Assembly (NCBI RefSeq): GCF_017329565.1
Contig: NZ_JAFMTT010000007.1
Strand: one strand, 5' to 3'
Source of the DNA: Alicyclobacillus mali
GTDB lineage: Bacteria > Bacillota > Bacilli > Alicyclobacillales > Alicyclobacillaceae
DNA length: 64,000 bases
Below, one piece after another: positions 42,923 to 51,055 of the stretch. Below the pieces are notes generated by a model, which worked only from the letters and a program-made list of their open reading frames with translations, did not search any database and was not told where the DNA came from. A program made the translations under genes and the position numbers. How positions within the stretch are numbered: position 1 is the first letter of the stretch; each line of letters begins with the position of its first letter.

Positions 42923-43556
42923 GGGGCTCCTCATCACGTTTGAAGGCATCGACGGCGCGGGCAAGACCACGCAACTTCTCCGGCTCGCATCCTGGCTTGA
43001 GGCGCAAGGACTTCCCGTGGTGGTGACCCGAGAGCCGGGTGGTACGCGCATTGGCGACGCTGTCCGCGCCATTCTGCTCGATCCGCGCCATCAGGAGATG
43101 GAGCCGCGCACCGAAGCGCTCCTCTACGCCGCGTCGCGGGCGCAGCACGTGGAGGAGCTTATCAGGCCCGCCCTGGCGCGGGGCGAAATTGTCCTTTGCG
43201 ACAGGTTCGTGGACGCCTCCATCGCCTATCAGGGCGCGGGACTTGGCCTGGGCGAGGCGTGGGTCGAGGCGCTGAACGAGTACGCCCTCGGCGGCCTGCG
43301 CCCCGACTTGACGCTCTGGTTCGATCTCGACTGGTCCAGCGCGCGATCGCGTCTTCGGACGCGCGCGGAGGGTGGTGGACTCGACCGAATTGAGCGGCGG
43401 GGCGAGGCGTTTTTCGAGCGCGTCATGGACGCGTTCGAGCGTCTGTGGCGCGCGGCGCCGGAGGTGCGCAAGCGGATCGACGCGGCGAGATCGCCCGAGG
43501 ACATCGAGCAGGAGATCCGGGCGCTGGTATGGAATCTCATCCAACAACACTTGTAG
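42915..43556 (+). CDS. tmk: Thymidylate kinase
   Basis: A 213-residue kinase that converts dTMP to dTDP with ATP. The P-loop is FEGIDGAGKTTQ, the dTMP-binding motif is CDRFVDASIAYQG and the TREPGGTRIG loop is standard. The ATG overlaps the end of the decarboxylase gene by eight bases. Its place before darA and holB matches B. subtilis. Confidence 0.96.
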   Translation: MHKGLLITFEGIDGAGKTTQLLRLASWLEAQGLPVVVTREPGGTRIGDAVRAILLDPRHQEMEPRTEALLYAASRAQHVEELIRPALARGEIVLCDRFVDASIAYQGAGLGLGEAWVEALNEYALGGLRPDLTLWFDLDWSSARSRLRTRAEGGGLDRIERRGEAFFERVMDAFERLWRAAPEVRKRIDAARSPEDIEQEIRALVWNLIQQHL

Positions 43557-43572
43557 AGGTGGGTGAGCCCAC

Positions 43573-43902
43573 ATGAAGCTCGTGATCGCCGTGGTTCAGG
43601 ATAAAGACAGCAACAAGCTGGCGCAGAACCTCGTCAAGGAGGATATCCGCGCGACGAAGCTGGCGTCGACAGGCGGCTTTTTGCACGCGGGCAACACGAC
43701 GTTTCTCATCGGCGTGGAAGACCATCTGGTGGACCGCGTGATGCAGATCATCCAGCGGTCCTGCAAGGCGCGCGAGCAGGTGGTGGCCCCGATGTCGCCG
43801 ATGGGGGCGAGTATGGAGTCGTACATTCCCTATCCGGTGAACGTGCAGGTGGGTGGCGCGACGGTATTCGTGCTCGACATCGAGCGGTTCGAGCAGTTCT
43901 AA
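43573..43902 (+). CDS. darA: Cyclic-di-AMP receptor DarA (YaaQ)
   Basis: A 109-residue PII-like trimeric protein that binds c-di-AMP. The family pattern is KLVIAVVQDKDSNKLAQNLV, the long B-loop region ATKLASTGGFLHAGNTTFLI and a C-terminal GGATVFVLDIERFEQF. Its downstream target is not known; it lies between tmk and holB, as in Bacillus. B. subtilis yaaR, which follows it there, is missing here. Confidence 0.94.
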   Translation: MKLVIAVVQDKDSNKLAQNLVKEDIRATKLASTGGFLHAGNTTFLIGVEDHLVDRVMQIIQRSCKAREQVVAPMSPMGASMESYIPYPVNVQVGGATVFVLDIERFEQF

Positions 43903-43925
43903 AGTTTGGAAAGGCGGTCGACGGC

Positions 43926-44864
43926 TTGGAAGCGTCTAAAGCGAATGGCCGCCTGGATGAGGCGGTCGGGCTGCCGGATGCCCTCCTGAAAAGGCTCCGT
44001 GCGGGCGAACTCTGGCACGCGGTGCTGTTGGTGGGCGAGTCGAGCCAGGTCGAGAGGGCGTCGAGGTGGCTCGCCCAAGCGCTGCTCTGCGAGGCGCCGC
44101 GAGCGGATGCGCCGTGCGGGCGGTGCCGAAGTTGCGCGCAGTTTTCGGCCGGATCGCACCCGGACTTCTGGGCGTCGGGAGACGAAGGGCTCAAGGCGGT
44201 CGACGTGGAGGCGTTGCAGGCGTGGCTTGCGACGAAAGGCCATGGGTCGCGCAAGGTGTACGTGCTCCGCGGCGCCGACGAGATGACCCCCGTCGCGGCC
44301 AACCGCATGCTCAAGACCCTCGAGGAGCCCGCGCCGGAGACGTACGCGATTTTGACCGCGCAGAGCCGTCAGAAAGTGCTTTCCACGCTCCGATCCCGCT
44401 CGTTCACCTGTCTCCTTTCCGCCTCGCCTCCTTTTCTATCCACGGACCCGACGTCCATCGCCGTGGTGACGCGCGCCACAAGCGCGGAAGATCCTTCGTT
44501 TGCCGGGCTCATGGAGCGGGTGATAGAATGGACGCAGACGTGGCAGAGCGGTGGCGCAACGCCATGGGAGCTGGCCGCGTCTTGGCAGTCGATTGCAAAG
44601 GATGTCCCCGCGGAAGACGGCCTTCTGCTCCTCGCCGAGTGGCTCCGCGAGCTCATGCGAGTGCGCGCGGGCGGCCAAGCGGAGCGCTTTGGGGCGTGGG
44701 AAGAGGCCGTGAGGCGCATTGCTCCCATTCTCGAGGTGGAGCAGTATGCGGCGTGTGTTCAGGCGGTGATGGAGGCGAGATTGCGCCTTCAGTCGCACGT
44801 CGCTTTGCTGCTCAATCTTGAGCAGATGTGCGTCCGTTTGCGGGAGGTTACAACCTCATGGTGA
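43926..44864 (+). CDS. holB: DNA polymerase III subunit delta'
   Basis: A 312-residue clamp-loader subunit. It is related to dnaX but the Walker A is degenerate (LLVGESSQVERA in place of GxxGxGKT), as expected of delta'. The zinc module (CGRCRSCAQF with an earlier Cys) and the segment NRMLKTLEEPAPETYAILTA are diagnostic. It starts at TTG 43926, eight bases after AAAGGCGG. It overlaps ricT by seven bases. Confidence 0.92.
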   Translation: MEASKANGRLDEAVGLPDALLKRLRAGELWHAVLLVGESSQVERASRWLAQALLCEAPRADAPCGRCRSCAQFSAGSHPDFWASGDEGLKAVDVEALQAWLATKGHGSRKVYVLRGADEMTPVAANRMLKTLEEPAPETYAILTAQSRQKVLSTLRSRSFTCLLSASPPFLSTDPTSIAVVTRATSAEDPSFAGLMERVIEWTQTWQSGGATPWELAASWQSIAKDVPAEDGLLLLAEWLRELMRVRAGGQAERFGAWEEAVRRIAPILEVEQYAACVQAVMEARLRLQSHVALLLNLEQMCVRLREVTTSW

Positions 44865-45517
44865 CGATAGTCGGCGTGCGCTTCAAACCAGCCGGGAAGA
44901 TCTACTATTTCGATCCCGGCGATCTTCCGATAGAGAAAGGCGCGGACGTGATCGTCGAAACCACGCGCGGCATCGAGTGCGGGCGCGTGGTGGTGGGGCC
45001 GAAACAGGTGGCGGAGGACGACGTCGTCCTGCCCCTTAAAGAGGTCATGCGGATCGCCACGGACGCGGACCGAGCGGTGGTGGAGGAGAATCGCCGCCGG
45101 GCCAGGCAGGCGATGGGGGTGTTTCGCGAGAAGGTGGCGAAGCACGGCCTGGAGATGAAGCTCGTCGACGCAGAGTACACGTTTGACCGGAACAAGCTCA
45201 TCTTCTACTTCACCGCCGATGGGCGCGTGGATTTTCGCGAACTGGTGAAAGATTTGGCCAGCGTGTTCCGCGTGCGGATTGAGCTCAGGCAGATTGGCGT
45301 GCGGGACGAGGCGAAGATCCTCGGTGGGATTGGCCCGTGTGGGCGCCTGCTGTGTTGTTCGACCTGGATGGGCGAGTTCGATCCCGTCTCCATCCGGATG
45401 GCGAAAGATCAGAGCCTGTCGCTCAATCCGTCCAAGATCTCGGGCCTGTGCGGCCGCCTGATGTGTTGCTTGAAGTTCGAGAACGATGCATACCACGACC
45501 AGGACGCGATGGCGTAA
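44858..45517 (+). CDS. ricT: RicT (YaaT), PSP1-domain Fe-S protein
   Basis: A protein of about 219 residues with a PSP1 domain. In Bacillus, RicT with RicA and RicF forms an Fe-S complex that helps RNase Y mature mRNAs and stimulates the sporulation phosphorelay. The Cys pairs GPCGRLLCC and GLCGRLMCC are the cluster ligands. It is shorter than B. subtilis YaaT (about 275), lacking the C-terminal tail. The ATG lies eight bases after GGGAGGTT. Confidence 0.92.
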   Translation: MVTIVGVRFKPAGKIYYFDPGDLPIEKGADVIVETTRGIECGRVVVGPKQVAEDDVVLPLKEVMRIATDADRAVVEENRRRARQAMGVFREKVAKHGLEMKLVDAEYTFDRNKLIFYFTADGRVDFRELVKDLASVFRVRIELRQIGVRDEAKILGGIGPCGRLLCCSTWMGEFDPVSIRMAKDQSLSLNPSKISGLCGRLMCCLKFENDAYHDQDAMA

Positions 45518-45535
45518 AGAGGTTGGTGTCCAGAC

Positions 45536-45841
45536 ATGGACAAACAATCGCTGTTTGTGCAGGTTGCGAATTTGGAGGCGCGCATCGGCGAGCTGTACGA
45601 AGAGCTCGGATCGCTGAAACATCAGATTCAGGAACTCATCGAGGAGAATCAGCGACTGCGGCGAGAAAACGAGCATTATCAGGCGCTGACGATGGGAAAG
45701 GGCCTTGCGGAGTCGGGCTCGGCGCAGGAGAACCTGCGCCGCATTTATCGAGAAGGATTTCACATCTGCAACGTCAAATATGGGAGCCTGCGCACAGACG
45801 GGGAATGTCTGTTTTGTCTGGCGTTCATCGAACGCGCTTGA
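45536..45841 (+). CDS. yabA: Replication initiation control protein YabA
   Basis: A 101-residue protein that binds DnaA and the clamp DnaN to limit re-initiation. It has the N-terminal coiled coil (about residues 5-50) that forms the tetramer and a C-terminal zinc domain (HICNVKYG and GECLFC). The ATG at 45536 is 18 bases after ricT. It is of special interest given the DnaA-box clusters elsewhere in the window. Confidence 0.95.
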   Translation: MDKQSLFVQVANLEARIGELYEELGSLKHQIQELIEENQRLRRENEHYQALTMGKGLAESGSAQENLRRIYREGFHICNVKYGSLRTDGECLFCLAFIERA

Positions 45842-45849
45842 CGGCAAGG

Positions 45850-45892
45850 GCCCGTTCGGCGCGCCTGCGGGCGCGATCGAGCGGGCTTTTTT
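45850..45892 (+). terminator. Intrinsic terminator after yabA
   Basis: GCCCGTTCG (45850-45858) pairs with CGAGCGGGC (45878-45886), with a GC-rich inner hairpin, followed by six T residues (45887-45892). It ends the tmk-yabA unit. Confidence 0.85.
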
Positions 45893-45922
45893 CGCAGGAT
45901 GGAGCATGGGGGAGAAAAGGCG

Positions 45923-46795
45923 TTGGGAGAACAGGCGAAACCCGAGGGCGGATGCCTGTACGTCTGCAGCACGCCCATCGGCAATTTGCGCGACGTCTCG
46001 CTGAGGCTGTTGGAGGTGCTCCGCGAGGCGGACATCATCTTGTGCGAGGACACGCGGCAGACCCGGAAGCTCCTCAGCCGCTACGAGATCCCGGGTGGCG
46101 ACAGGCTTGTGAGCTTTCACGAGCACAATGAGGCGGCGCGGGCCGAGTGGCTGGCAGAACGACTGCGCGAGGGAAAGCGCGTGGCGCTCGTCAGCGACGC
46201 CGGGACGCCGCTCATCTCGGATCCCGGCGATTCGGCCGTCGCCGCCGCGCTCGAGGCTGGCGTGCCCGTTGTGCCGGTGCCCGGCCCGAGCGCCTTCTTG
46301 GCCGCGGTGATGGCGAGCGGGCTGCCCGCCACGCCGTTGGTGTACCTAGGCTTTCCGCCGCGATCGCGCTCGGACTTCGCGCGCTTCCTGGCTCCGTATC
46401 GCCAGCTTCCGGCCACCCTCGTGATGTACGAGGCGCCGCATCGCGTGGCGAATCTGCTTCGATGGCTCGGTGAGGAACTCGGGGATCGGCCGGCGGTGCT
46501 CGCGAAGGAGATCACGAAGTTGCACGAGTCGTTCTGGCGCGGAACGCTTCAGGAGCTCGAGAGCCGGTTGGCAGCGGAAGGGGCGCGCGGAGAGTACGTG
46601 GTCGTGATCGACAACCGGGGCGCGCAGGTGGAGAACGAGGTGCATGAGAGCGAGGAGGCGCGCTGGGCCGCGGCCGTGCGCGAGGTGGAACGGCTGATGG
46701 AAGAAGGGTGCTCGCATAAAGAGGCGGTCAAGCGGGCGAGCGAAGCGCATGGCGTCAAGCGGCGGGAGCTGTACAATCGCACGCTCGGCGAGTGA
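45923..46795 (+). CDS. rsmI: 16S rRNA (cytidine1402-2'-O)-methyltransferase
   Basis: A SAM-dependent methyltransferase of about 290 residues (tetrapyrrole-methylase fold) acting on C1402 of 16S rRNA. Motifs: LYVCSTPIGNLRDVSLR, CEDTRQTRKLL, SDAGTPLISDPG and VPGPSAFLAAV. I chose TTG 45923, eight bases after GGGGGAG, because it leaves the family's usual 11 residues before LYV; ATG 45899 is only seven bases past the terminator T run and lacks a ribosome site. Confidence 0.93.
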   Translation: MGEQAKPEGGCLYVCSTPIGNLRDVSLRLLEVLREADIILCEDTRQTRKLLSRYEIPGGDRLVSFHEHNEAARAEWLAERLREGKRVALVSDAGTPLISDPGDSAVAAALEAGVPVVPVPGPSAFLAAVMASGLPATPLVYLGFPPRSRSDFARFLAPYRQLPATLVMYEAPHRVANLLRWLGEELGDRPAVLAKEITKLHESFWRGTLQELESRLAAEGARGEYVVVIDNRGAQVENEVHESEEARWAAAVREVERLMEEGCSHKEAVKRASEAHGVKRRELYNRTLGE

Positions 46796-46815
46796 GTCCG
46801 CAAGAAACGAAACAA

Positions 46816-46846
46816 GCCGCAGCGCAAATTTCTTTGCCGCTGCGGC
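46816..46846 (-). terminator. Terminator of abrB
   Basis: GCCGCAGCG (46816-46824) and CGCTGCGGC (46838-46846), with inner GCAAA/TTTGC pairing. Read on the minus strand it is followed by TTGTTTCGTTTCTT, a good tail for abrB; on the plus strand no T tract follows rsmI. Confidence 0.8.
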
Positions 46847-46863
46847 CTCACGTTATCGACGAT

Positions 46864-47106
46864 TTACGCGTGCTGCATCTCAGCGATGCAGGACGGGCAG
46901 ATGTTCTTGCCCTTGAAGTGGATGATCTCGTCCGCCTGACCGCAGAAGATGCAGGCCGGCTCGTACTTCTTGAGAATGATGCGATCTCCATCGACGTAGA
47001 TTTCGAGCGCATCCTTCTCACCGATGCCGAGCGTGCGGCGCAACTCGATGGGAATGACCACCCGACCGAGTTCGTCCACCTTGCGGACAATACCTGTAGA
47101 CTTCAC
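46864..47106 (-). CDS. abrB: Transition-state regulator AbrB
   Basis: An 80-residue swapped-hairpin DNA-binding protein: GIVRKVDELGRVVIPIELRR then DALEIYVDGDRIILKKY is the classical AbrB N-terminal domain. The C-terminal part has two Cys pairs (CIFCG and CPSC), typical of Bacillus AbrB. It represses post-exponential and sporulation genes during growth. It stands between rsmI and metG on the opposite strand, exactly as in B. subtilis. Confidence 0.95.
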   Translation of the reverse strand: MKSTGIVRKVDELGRVVIPIELRRTLGIGEKDALEIYVDGDRIILKKYEPACIFCGQADEIIHFKGKNICPSCIAEMQHA

Positions 47107-47238
47107 TGTACCATCCCCGTTTCTTTAAAATTTTTCTGTATGTCTCATAGAAATATCCGCACGGCCAACCAGCGAGACAGCCCGGTTCACGCACGCCACA
47201 TCGTCGCTATCACGCCATGCAAATACTTCTATACTCTT

Positions 47239-47266
47239 ACTATAATGGATGCCTGGAGTTTTGCAA
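47239..47266 (-). promoter_or_regulatory. abrB promoter
   Basis: On the minus strand: -35 TTGCAA (47261-47266), a 16-base spacer and -10 TATAGT (47239-47244). The leader to the abrB start is about 125 bases and AT-rich. A second -10 (TATAAT 47241-47246) faces the other way over the same bases. Confidence 0.65.
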
Positions 47267-47340
47267 GACCTTACAGTTCTGATCCTGGCTGTTCCACGAT
47301 TCCGATTTCTAAAAAACCGCGAGATGATGCGGTTTTTGGG
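47252..47340 (+). ncRNA. Candidate small RNA between abrB and metG
   Basis: A perfect plus-strand -10 (TATAAT 47241-47246, poor -35) is followed about 65 bases later by a textbook terminator: AAAAACCGC (47312-47320), 8-base loop, GCGGTTTTT (47329-47337). No open frame lies between. The terminator could instead insulate metG from abrB-side transcription. Low confidence as a gene. Confidence 0.35.
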
Positions 47341-47375
47341 GAACAAAAAATTTTTTTGCGGGCGCTGTTCCACAT

Positions 47376-47404
47376 TTGCGTTTTGTGGCGCGATCGCGTA
47401 AGAT
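47376..47404 (+). promoter_or_regulatory. Promoter of the metG T-box leader
   Basis: TTGCGT (47376-47381), 17-base spacer, TAAGAT (47399-47404). Transcription should begin near 47411, at the start of the T-box leader. Confidence 0.65.
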
Positions 47405-47410
47405 CAAACA

Positions 47411-47700
47411 TCATTCTCGTTCCGTGACAAGTGCATCCGGCGCGGTGAAGGAAGGGTACCCAGTGGCGCGGTTTGCAGCGAGCCGGGAGGGTGGGAGCCG
47501 GCAACAGAGCGGCTGGGGAGTATGATTCTGGAGCGCCGTTCGTCGAGCCTGGGCGGGCGCCCGGTGAGGCGAGCGCGGGAGTTCCCGTTATCGAACAGGC
47601 TGAGCCGCGTCGTGCTCGGCCGCAACGAGGCGCGAGTTTTCGCGCGAAGTTGGGTGGTACCACGAGCAATCCTCGTCCCAATGCGGGACGGGGTTTTTTT
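47411..47700 (+). promoter_or_regulatory. T-box riboswitch of metG
   Basis: The conserved T-box sequence GGGTGGTACCACG lies at 47652-47664, followed by the competing terminator: CCTCGTCCC (47671-47679), loop, GGGACGGGG (47685-47693) and seven T residues. About 240 bases of structured leader precede it. A likely specifier is ATG at 47522-47524 (in GGAGTATGATTC), which would read uncharged tRNA-Met. When tRNA-Met is uncharged its CCA end stabilises the antiterminator and metG is transcribed. Confidence 0.9.
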
Positions 47701-47754
47701 ATGAGCCGCGCGGCGCCGTCCGCGCGAGTACACGAGTGAAAGGCGGGGATGTGC

Positions 47755-49707
47755 GTGAAACCGACCTTCTACGTCACAACGCCCATTTATTATCCGAACG
47801 ACAAGCTTCACATCGGCCACGCGTACACAACCGTGGCTGCCGACGCCATCGCGCGTTACAAGCGCCTGCGGGGCTACGACGTGTTCTTTCTCACGGGCAC
47901 GGACGAGCACGGCCTCAAGATCCAGCAGCGAGCGGCGCAGGCGGGGCTCGAGCCCAAGGCGTTTCTGGATCCCATCATCGCGTGGATTCAGGACCTGTGG
48001 AAGAAGCTCGACATCTCCTACGACGATTTCATTCGAACCACGGAGGCGCGCCACGAGCGCGTGGTCGAGCAGATTTTCGAGCGCCTGCTTCAGCAGGGCG
48101 ACATCTACCTCTCGGAATATCAGGGGTGGTACTGCACGCCCTGCGAGTCGTACTGGGCGGAGCGGGAGCTCGTGGACGGCAAGTGTCCGCAGTGCGGGCG
48201 CGAGGTCCAGTTCGTCCGCGAAGAGTCGTATTTCTTCCGCATGAGCAAATACGTGGATCGCCTGCTGCAATACTATGAGGAAAACCCGGGCTTCATCGAG
48301 CCGGTCTCGCGCAAGACGGAGATGATCAAGAATTTCATCGAGCCTGGGTTGCAGGATCTCTGCGTCTCGCGCACCTCGTTCGACTGGGGCGTGCACGTGC
48401 CATCCAATCCGAAGCACGTGGTGTACGTGTGGCTCGACGCGCTCGTCAACTACATCTCGGCCATCGGCTATCTCTCGGACGACGCGGATGAGCGCGCGAA
48501 GTTCGAGCGCTACTGGCCTGCGGACGTCCACGTCGTCGGCAAGGACATCGTCCGCTTCCACGCGGTGTACTGGCCCATCATCCTCATGGCCCTTGGCCTG
48601 CCCCTGCCGAAGAAGGTGTTCGGCCACGGATTCTTCCTCGTCAAGGGCGGCAAGATGTCGAAGTCGAAGGGGAACGTGATCGACCCGCTCTCGCTGGTGG
48701 ACCGGTACGGCCGAGACGCGTTCCGCTACTTCCTGCTGCGCGAAATCCCGTTCGGGCAGGACGGGACGTTCACGCCCGAGGGCATGGTCGAGCGGCTGAA
48801 TTACGATCTCGCCAACGACTTCGGCAATCTGGTTCACCGCACCGCGGCCATGCTGAACCGGTTCAACGACGGCGTGGTGCCCGCGCCGGGATCGCTCACG
48901 GACGTCGATCGCGCCCTTCGCGATCTCGCCGCCGAGGTCAAGGCGAAGGTCGAGGAGAACATGGACCAGCTCCAGTTCTCGGTGGCGCTCGCGGAGCTTT
49001 GGAACCTCGTGCGCGCGGCCAACAAGTACATCGACGACTGCCAGCCCTGGAAGCTGAACAAAGAGGGCGAACGGGAGCGGCTCGCGACAGTGTTGTACCA
49101 TATGGTCGAGGCCATTCGCGTCTCCGCCATCCTCGTGCAGCCCTTCATGACGGATGCGCCGAAGGCCATCCGCGAGCAGTTCGGCTGGGGAGACGAGGCG
49201 TTTGCGTGGGACAGCGCCGAAATGGGCGCCGGCCCGAGCGGGCAAAGGGTGGCCGAACGGGAGCCGCTGTTCCCGAGACTCGATGTGGAAAAGGAGATTG
49301 AGATCTTGACGGAGATGACAGGTTCGGCCCAGCAGGCCAGCGCGGACTCGAAGCCCGAGGCGAATAGCACCGTGGTGCACAAGGACGAGATCACCATCGA
49401 CCTCTTCGACAAAGTGGAGCTGCGCGTCGGCCAGGTGCTCGCCTGCGAGAAGCACCCGAACGCCGACAAACTGCTCGTGCTCCAGGTCGATCTCGGCGGT
49501 GAAACGCGCCAAATCGTATCCGGAATTGCGAAGTACTACAAGCCCGAGGAGCTCGTGGGCAAAAAGGTGGTCGTCGTGGCCAACCTGAAGCCCGTCAAGC
49601 TGCGCGGTCAGGACTCGCTCGGCATGATCCTCTGCGCGTCCGAGGGGGATACGCTCTCCATTGTGACGGTGCCGGACACCATGCCGAACGGAGCGATTGT
49701 GAAGTGA
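47755..49707 (+). CDS. metG: Methionyl-tRNA synthetase
   Basis: A class I synthetase of about 650 residues. The HIGH motif is KLHIGHAY, KMSKS is GGKMSKSKGNV, and the zinc knuckle is CTPCESYW with KCPQCGRE. The C-terminal ~105 residues are the EMAP-II-like tRNA-binding domain (DKVELRVGQVLACEKHPNAD), so it is the dimeric Bacillus MetS form. GTG 47755 is six bases after AGGCGGGG. The stop overlaps the tatD-like gene. Confidence 0.96.
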   Translation: MKPTFYVTTPIYYPNDKLHIGHAYTTVAADAIARYKRLRGYDVFFLTGTDEHGLKIQQRAAQAGLEPKAFLDPIIAWIQDLWKKLDISYDDFIRTTEARHERVVEQIFERLLQQGDIYLSEYQGWYCTPCESYWAERELVDGKCPQCGREVQFVREESYFFRMSKYVDRLLQYYEENPGFIEPVSRKTEMIKNFIEPGLQDLCVSRTSFDWGVHVPSNPKHVVYVWLDALVNYISAIGYLSDDADERAKFERYWPADVHVVGKDIVRFHAVYWPIILMALGLPLPKKVFGHGFFLVKGGKMSKSKGNVIDPLSLVDRYGRDAFRYFLLREIPFGQDGTFTPEGMVERLNYDLANDFGNLVHRTAAMLNRFNDGVVPAPGSLTDVDRALRDLAAEVKAKVEENMDQLQFSVALAELWNLVRAANKYIDDCQPWKLNKEGERERLATVLYHMVEAIRVSAILVQPFMTDAPKAIREQFGWGDEAFAWDSAEMGAGPSGQRVAEREPLFPRLDVEKEIEILTEMTGSAQQASADSKPEANSTVVHKDEITIDLFDKVELRVGQVLACEKHPNADKLLVLQVDLGGETRQIVSGIAKYYKPEELVGKKVVVVANLKPVKLRGQDSLGMILCASEGDTLSIVTVPDTMPNGAIVK

Positions 49708-50483
49708 GGCTGTTTGACACCCACTGCCACCTGATGGACGGCCGCTTCGCGGACGATCTCGGCGACGTGCTGGCGCGCGCCCGCGAGGCGGGCGTGGAGC
49801 GCATCGTGGTGCCGGCGGTCGATCTCGCCACCTGCCGCGAGGTCATCCGCATCGCGGAAGCGCACGACGGCGTGTACGCGGCCGTCGGCATCCACCCCGA
49901 GTCGGCGGGCGACGTGCCGGAAGGCGCGTACGACGAGATCGAGCGGATGGCGCAGCATCCGAAGGTGGTGGCCATCGGCGAGATAGGCCTCGACTATTAC
50001 TGGGACTCCGCGCCGCGCCCCGTGCAGCAGGAGGTCATGGAGAAGCAAATTGAGCTGGCCAAGCGCGTGGGGCTGCCCATCATCGTGCACAACCGCGAGT
50101 CGACCGAGGACGTGTTGGCACTGTTGGCTCGCACCCGGCCTGGGGACGCGGCGGGCGGCGTGATGCACTGCTTCAACGAGCGCGAGGAAGTCATGCGCCG
50201 GGCCGTCCAGCTCGGCATGTACATCTCGTTCGCCGGCCCCGTCACCTACAAAAAATCGGACGATCTCCGGGCGGTGGCGGCCATCGTGCCGGAGGACAGG
50301 CTGCTCATTGAGACCGACAGCCCGTATCTTTCGCCGCACCCGTTTCGCGGCAAGCGCAACGAGCCTGCGCACGTGGCGCTCGTCGCCGAGGCGCTCGCCG
50401 CGAGCCGCGGTGTGCCGGTGGACGAGATCGCCGAACTCACGTGGCGGAACGCGCATCGCCTGTTCGGGAAGGTGGAAGCATGA
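49704..50483 (+). CDS. TatD family metal-dependent hydrolase
   Basis: A 259-residue amidohydrolase-type DNase/deacylase. The HCH metal motif (DTHCHLMD), the Glu in IGEIGLDYYWD and the final DSPYLSPHPFRGKRNEP are all present. It corresponds to yabD after metS in B. subtilis. The GTG overlaps the metG stop; the substrate in vivo is uncertain (3'-5' DNA processing or D-aminoacyl-tRNA deacylation have been proposed for the family). Confidence 0.92.
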   Translation: MRLFDTHCHLMDGRFADDLGDVLARAREAGVERIVVPAVDLATCREVIRIAEAHDGVYAAVGIHPESAGDVPEGAYDEIERMAQHPKVVAIGEIGLDYYWDSAPRPVQQEVMEKQIELAKRVGLPIIVHNRESTEDVLALLARTRPGDAAGGVMHCFNEREEVMRRAVQLGMYISFAGPVTYKKSDDLRAVAAIVPEDRLLIETDSPYLSPHPFRGKRNEPAHVALVAEALAASRGVPVDEIAELTWRNAHRLFGKVEA

Positions 50484-51055
50484 CCGATTCGCGCCCGAAG
50501 CTGCGCGAGGTCGTGGTGGTGGAGGGGCTGCACGACAAACAGCGGGTGGATGAGGCGGTCGACGCCGAGGTGCTCATTCTGGGCGGCGATCGCGTCAGCC
50601 GCCGCACGGTGGATCTGCTCCGGCGCGCGGTCGAGGTGCGCGGCGCCATTGTGCTGACGGACCCGGACGGCGCGGGGGAGCGCATCCGGCGCCGACTGGA
50701 CCAGCTGGTGCCGGGCCTCCTGCACGCCCATGTTCGCAGAGCGAGCGCCGCGTCGAGTCGCGGCATCGGGATTGAGCACGCGAGCGCCGAGGACGTTCGC
50801 CGGGCGCTCATCGAGGCGCGCGGTCGCGAGACGCTCTCGGCTGAGCAAAGTTTCGGTGAGACGCCCGAATTCACCTTGGACGATCTCGCCCGCCACCGGC
50901 TCGTCCATCATCCGGACGCGGCCAGCCGGCGCGAGAGGCTCGGCGAGTGGCTCGGTATCGGTTACGGCAACGCGAAGGCGTTTTTGCACAAGCTGAACGC
51001 GTACGGCGTCACGCGCGAAGCGTTTGAGGAGGCCGTCAGGAGGTTGGATGGATGA
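50480..51055 (+). CDS. rnmV: Ribonuclease M5
   Basis: A 191-residue Toprim nuclease that makes the final cuts in 5S rRNA maturation. The Toprim Glu is in VVVEGLHDKQ and the acidic pair in LTDPDGAGERIRRRL. The C-terminal RNase M5 domain has LGIGYGNAKAFLHKLN. The ATG overlaps the tatD-like stop. B. subtilis has a yabE-type gene between the two; here they are adjacent. Confidence 0.94.
   Translation: MTDSRPKLREVVVVEGLHDKQRVDEAVDAEVLILGGDRVSRRTVDLLRRAVEVRGAIVLTDPDGAGERIRRRLDQLVPGLLHAHVRRASAASSRGIGIEHASAEDVRRALIEARGRETLSAEQSFGETPEFTLDDLARHRLVHHPDAASRRERLGEWLGIGYGNAKAFLHKLNAYGVTREAFEEAVRRLDG

Noticed and set aside
47473..47739. Small open frames upstream of metG
   Set aside because: They lie within the T-box leader, whose RNA structure explains the conservation; none has a good ribosome site.
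47404..49512. A 702-codon open frame on the minus strand
   Set aside because: It is the antisense shadow of metG and its T-box leader. The plus strand has the HIGH and KMSKS motifs.
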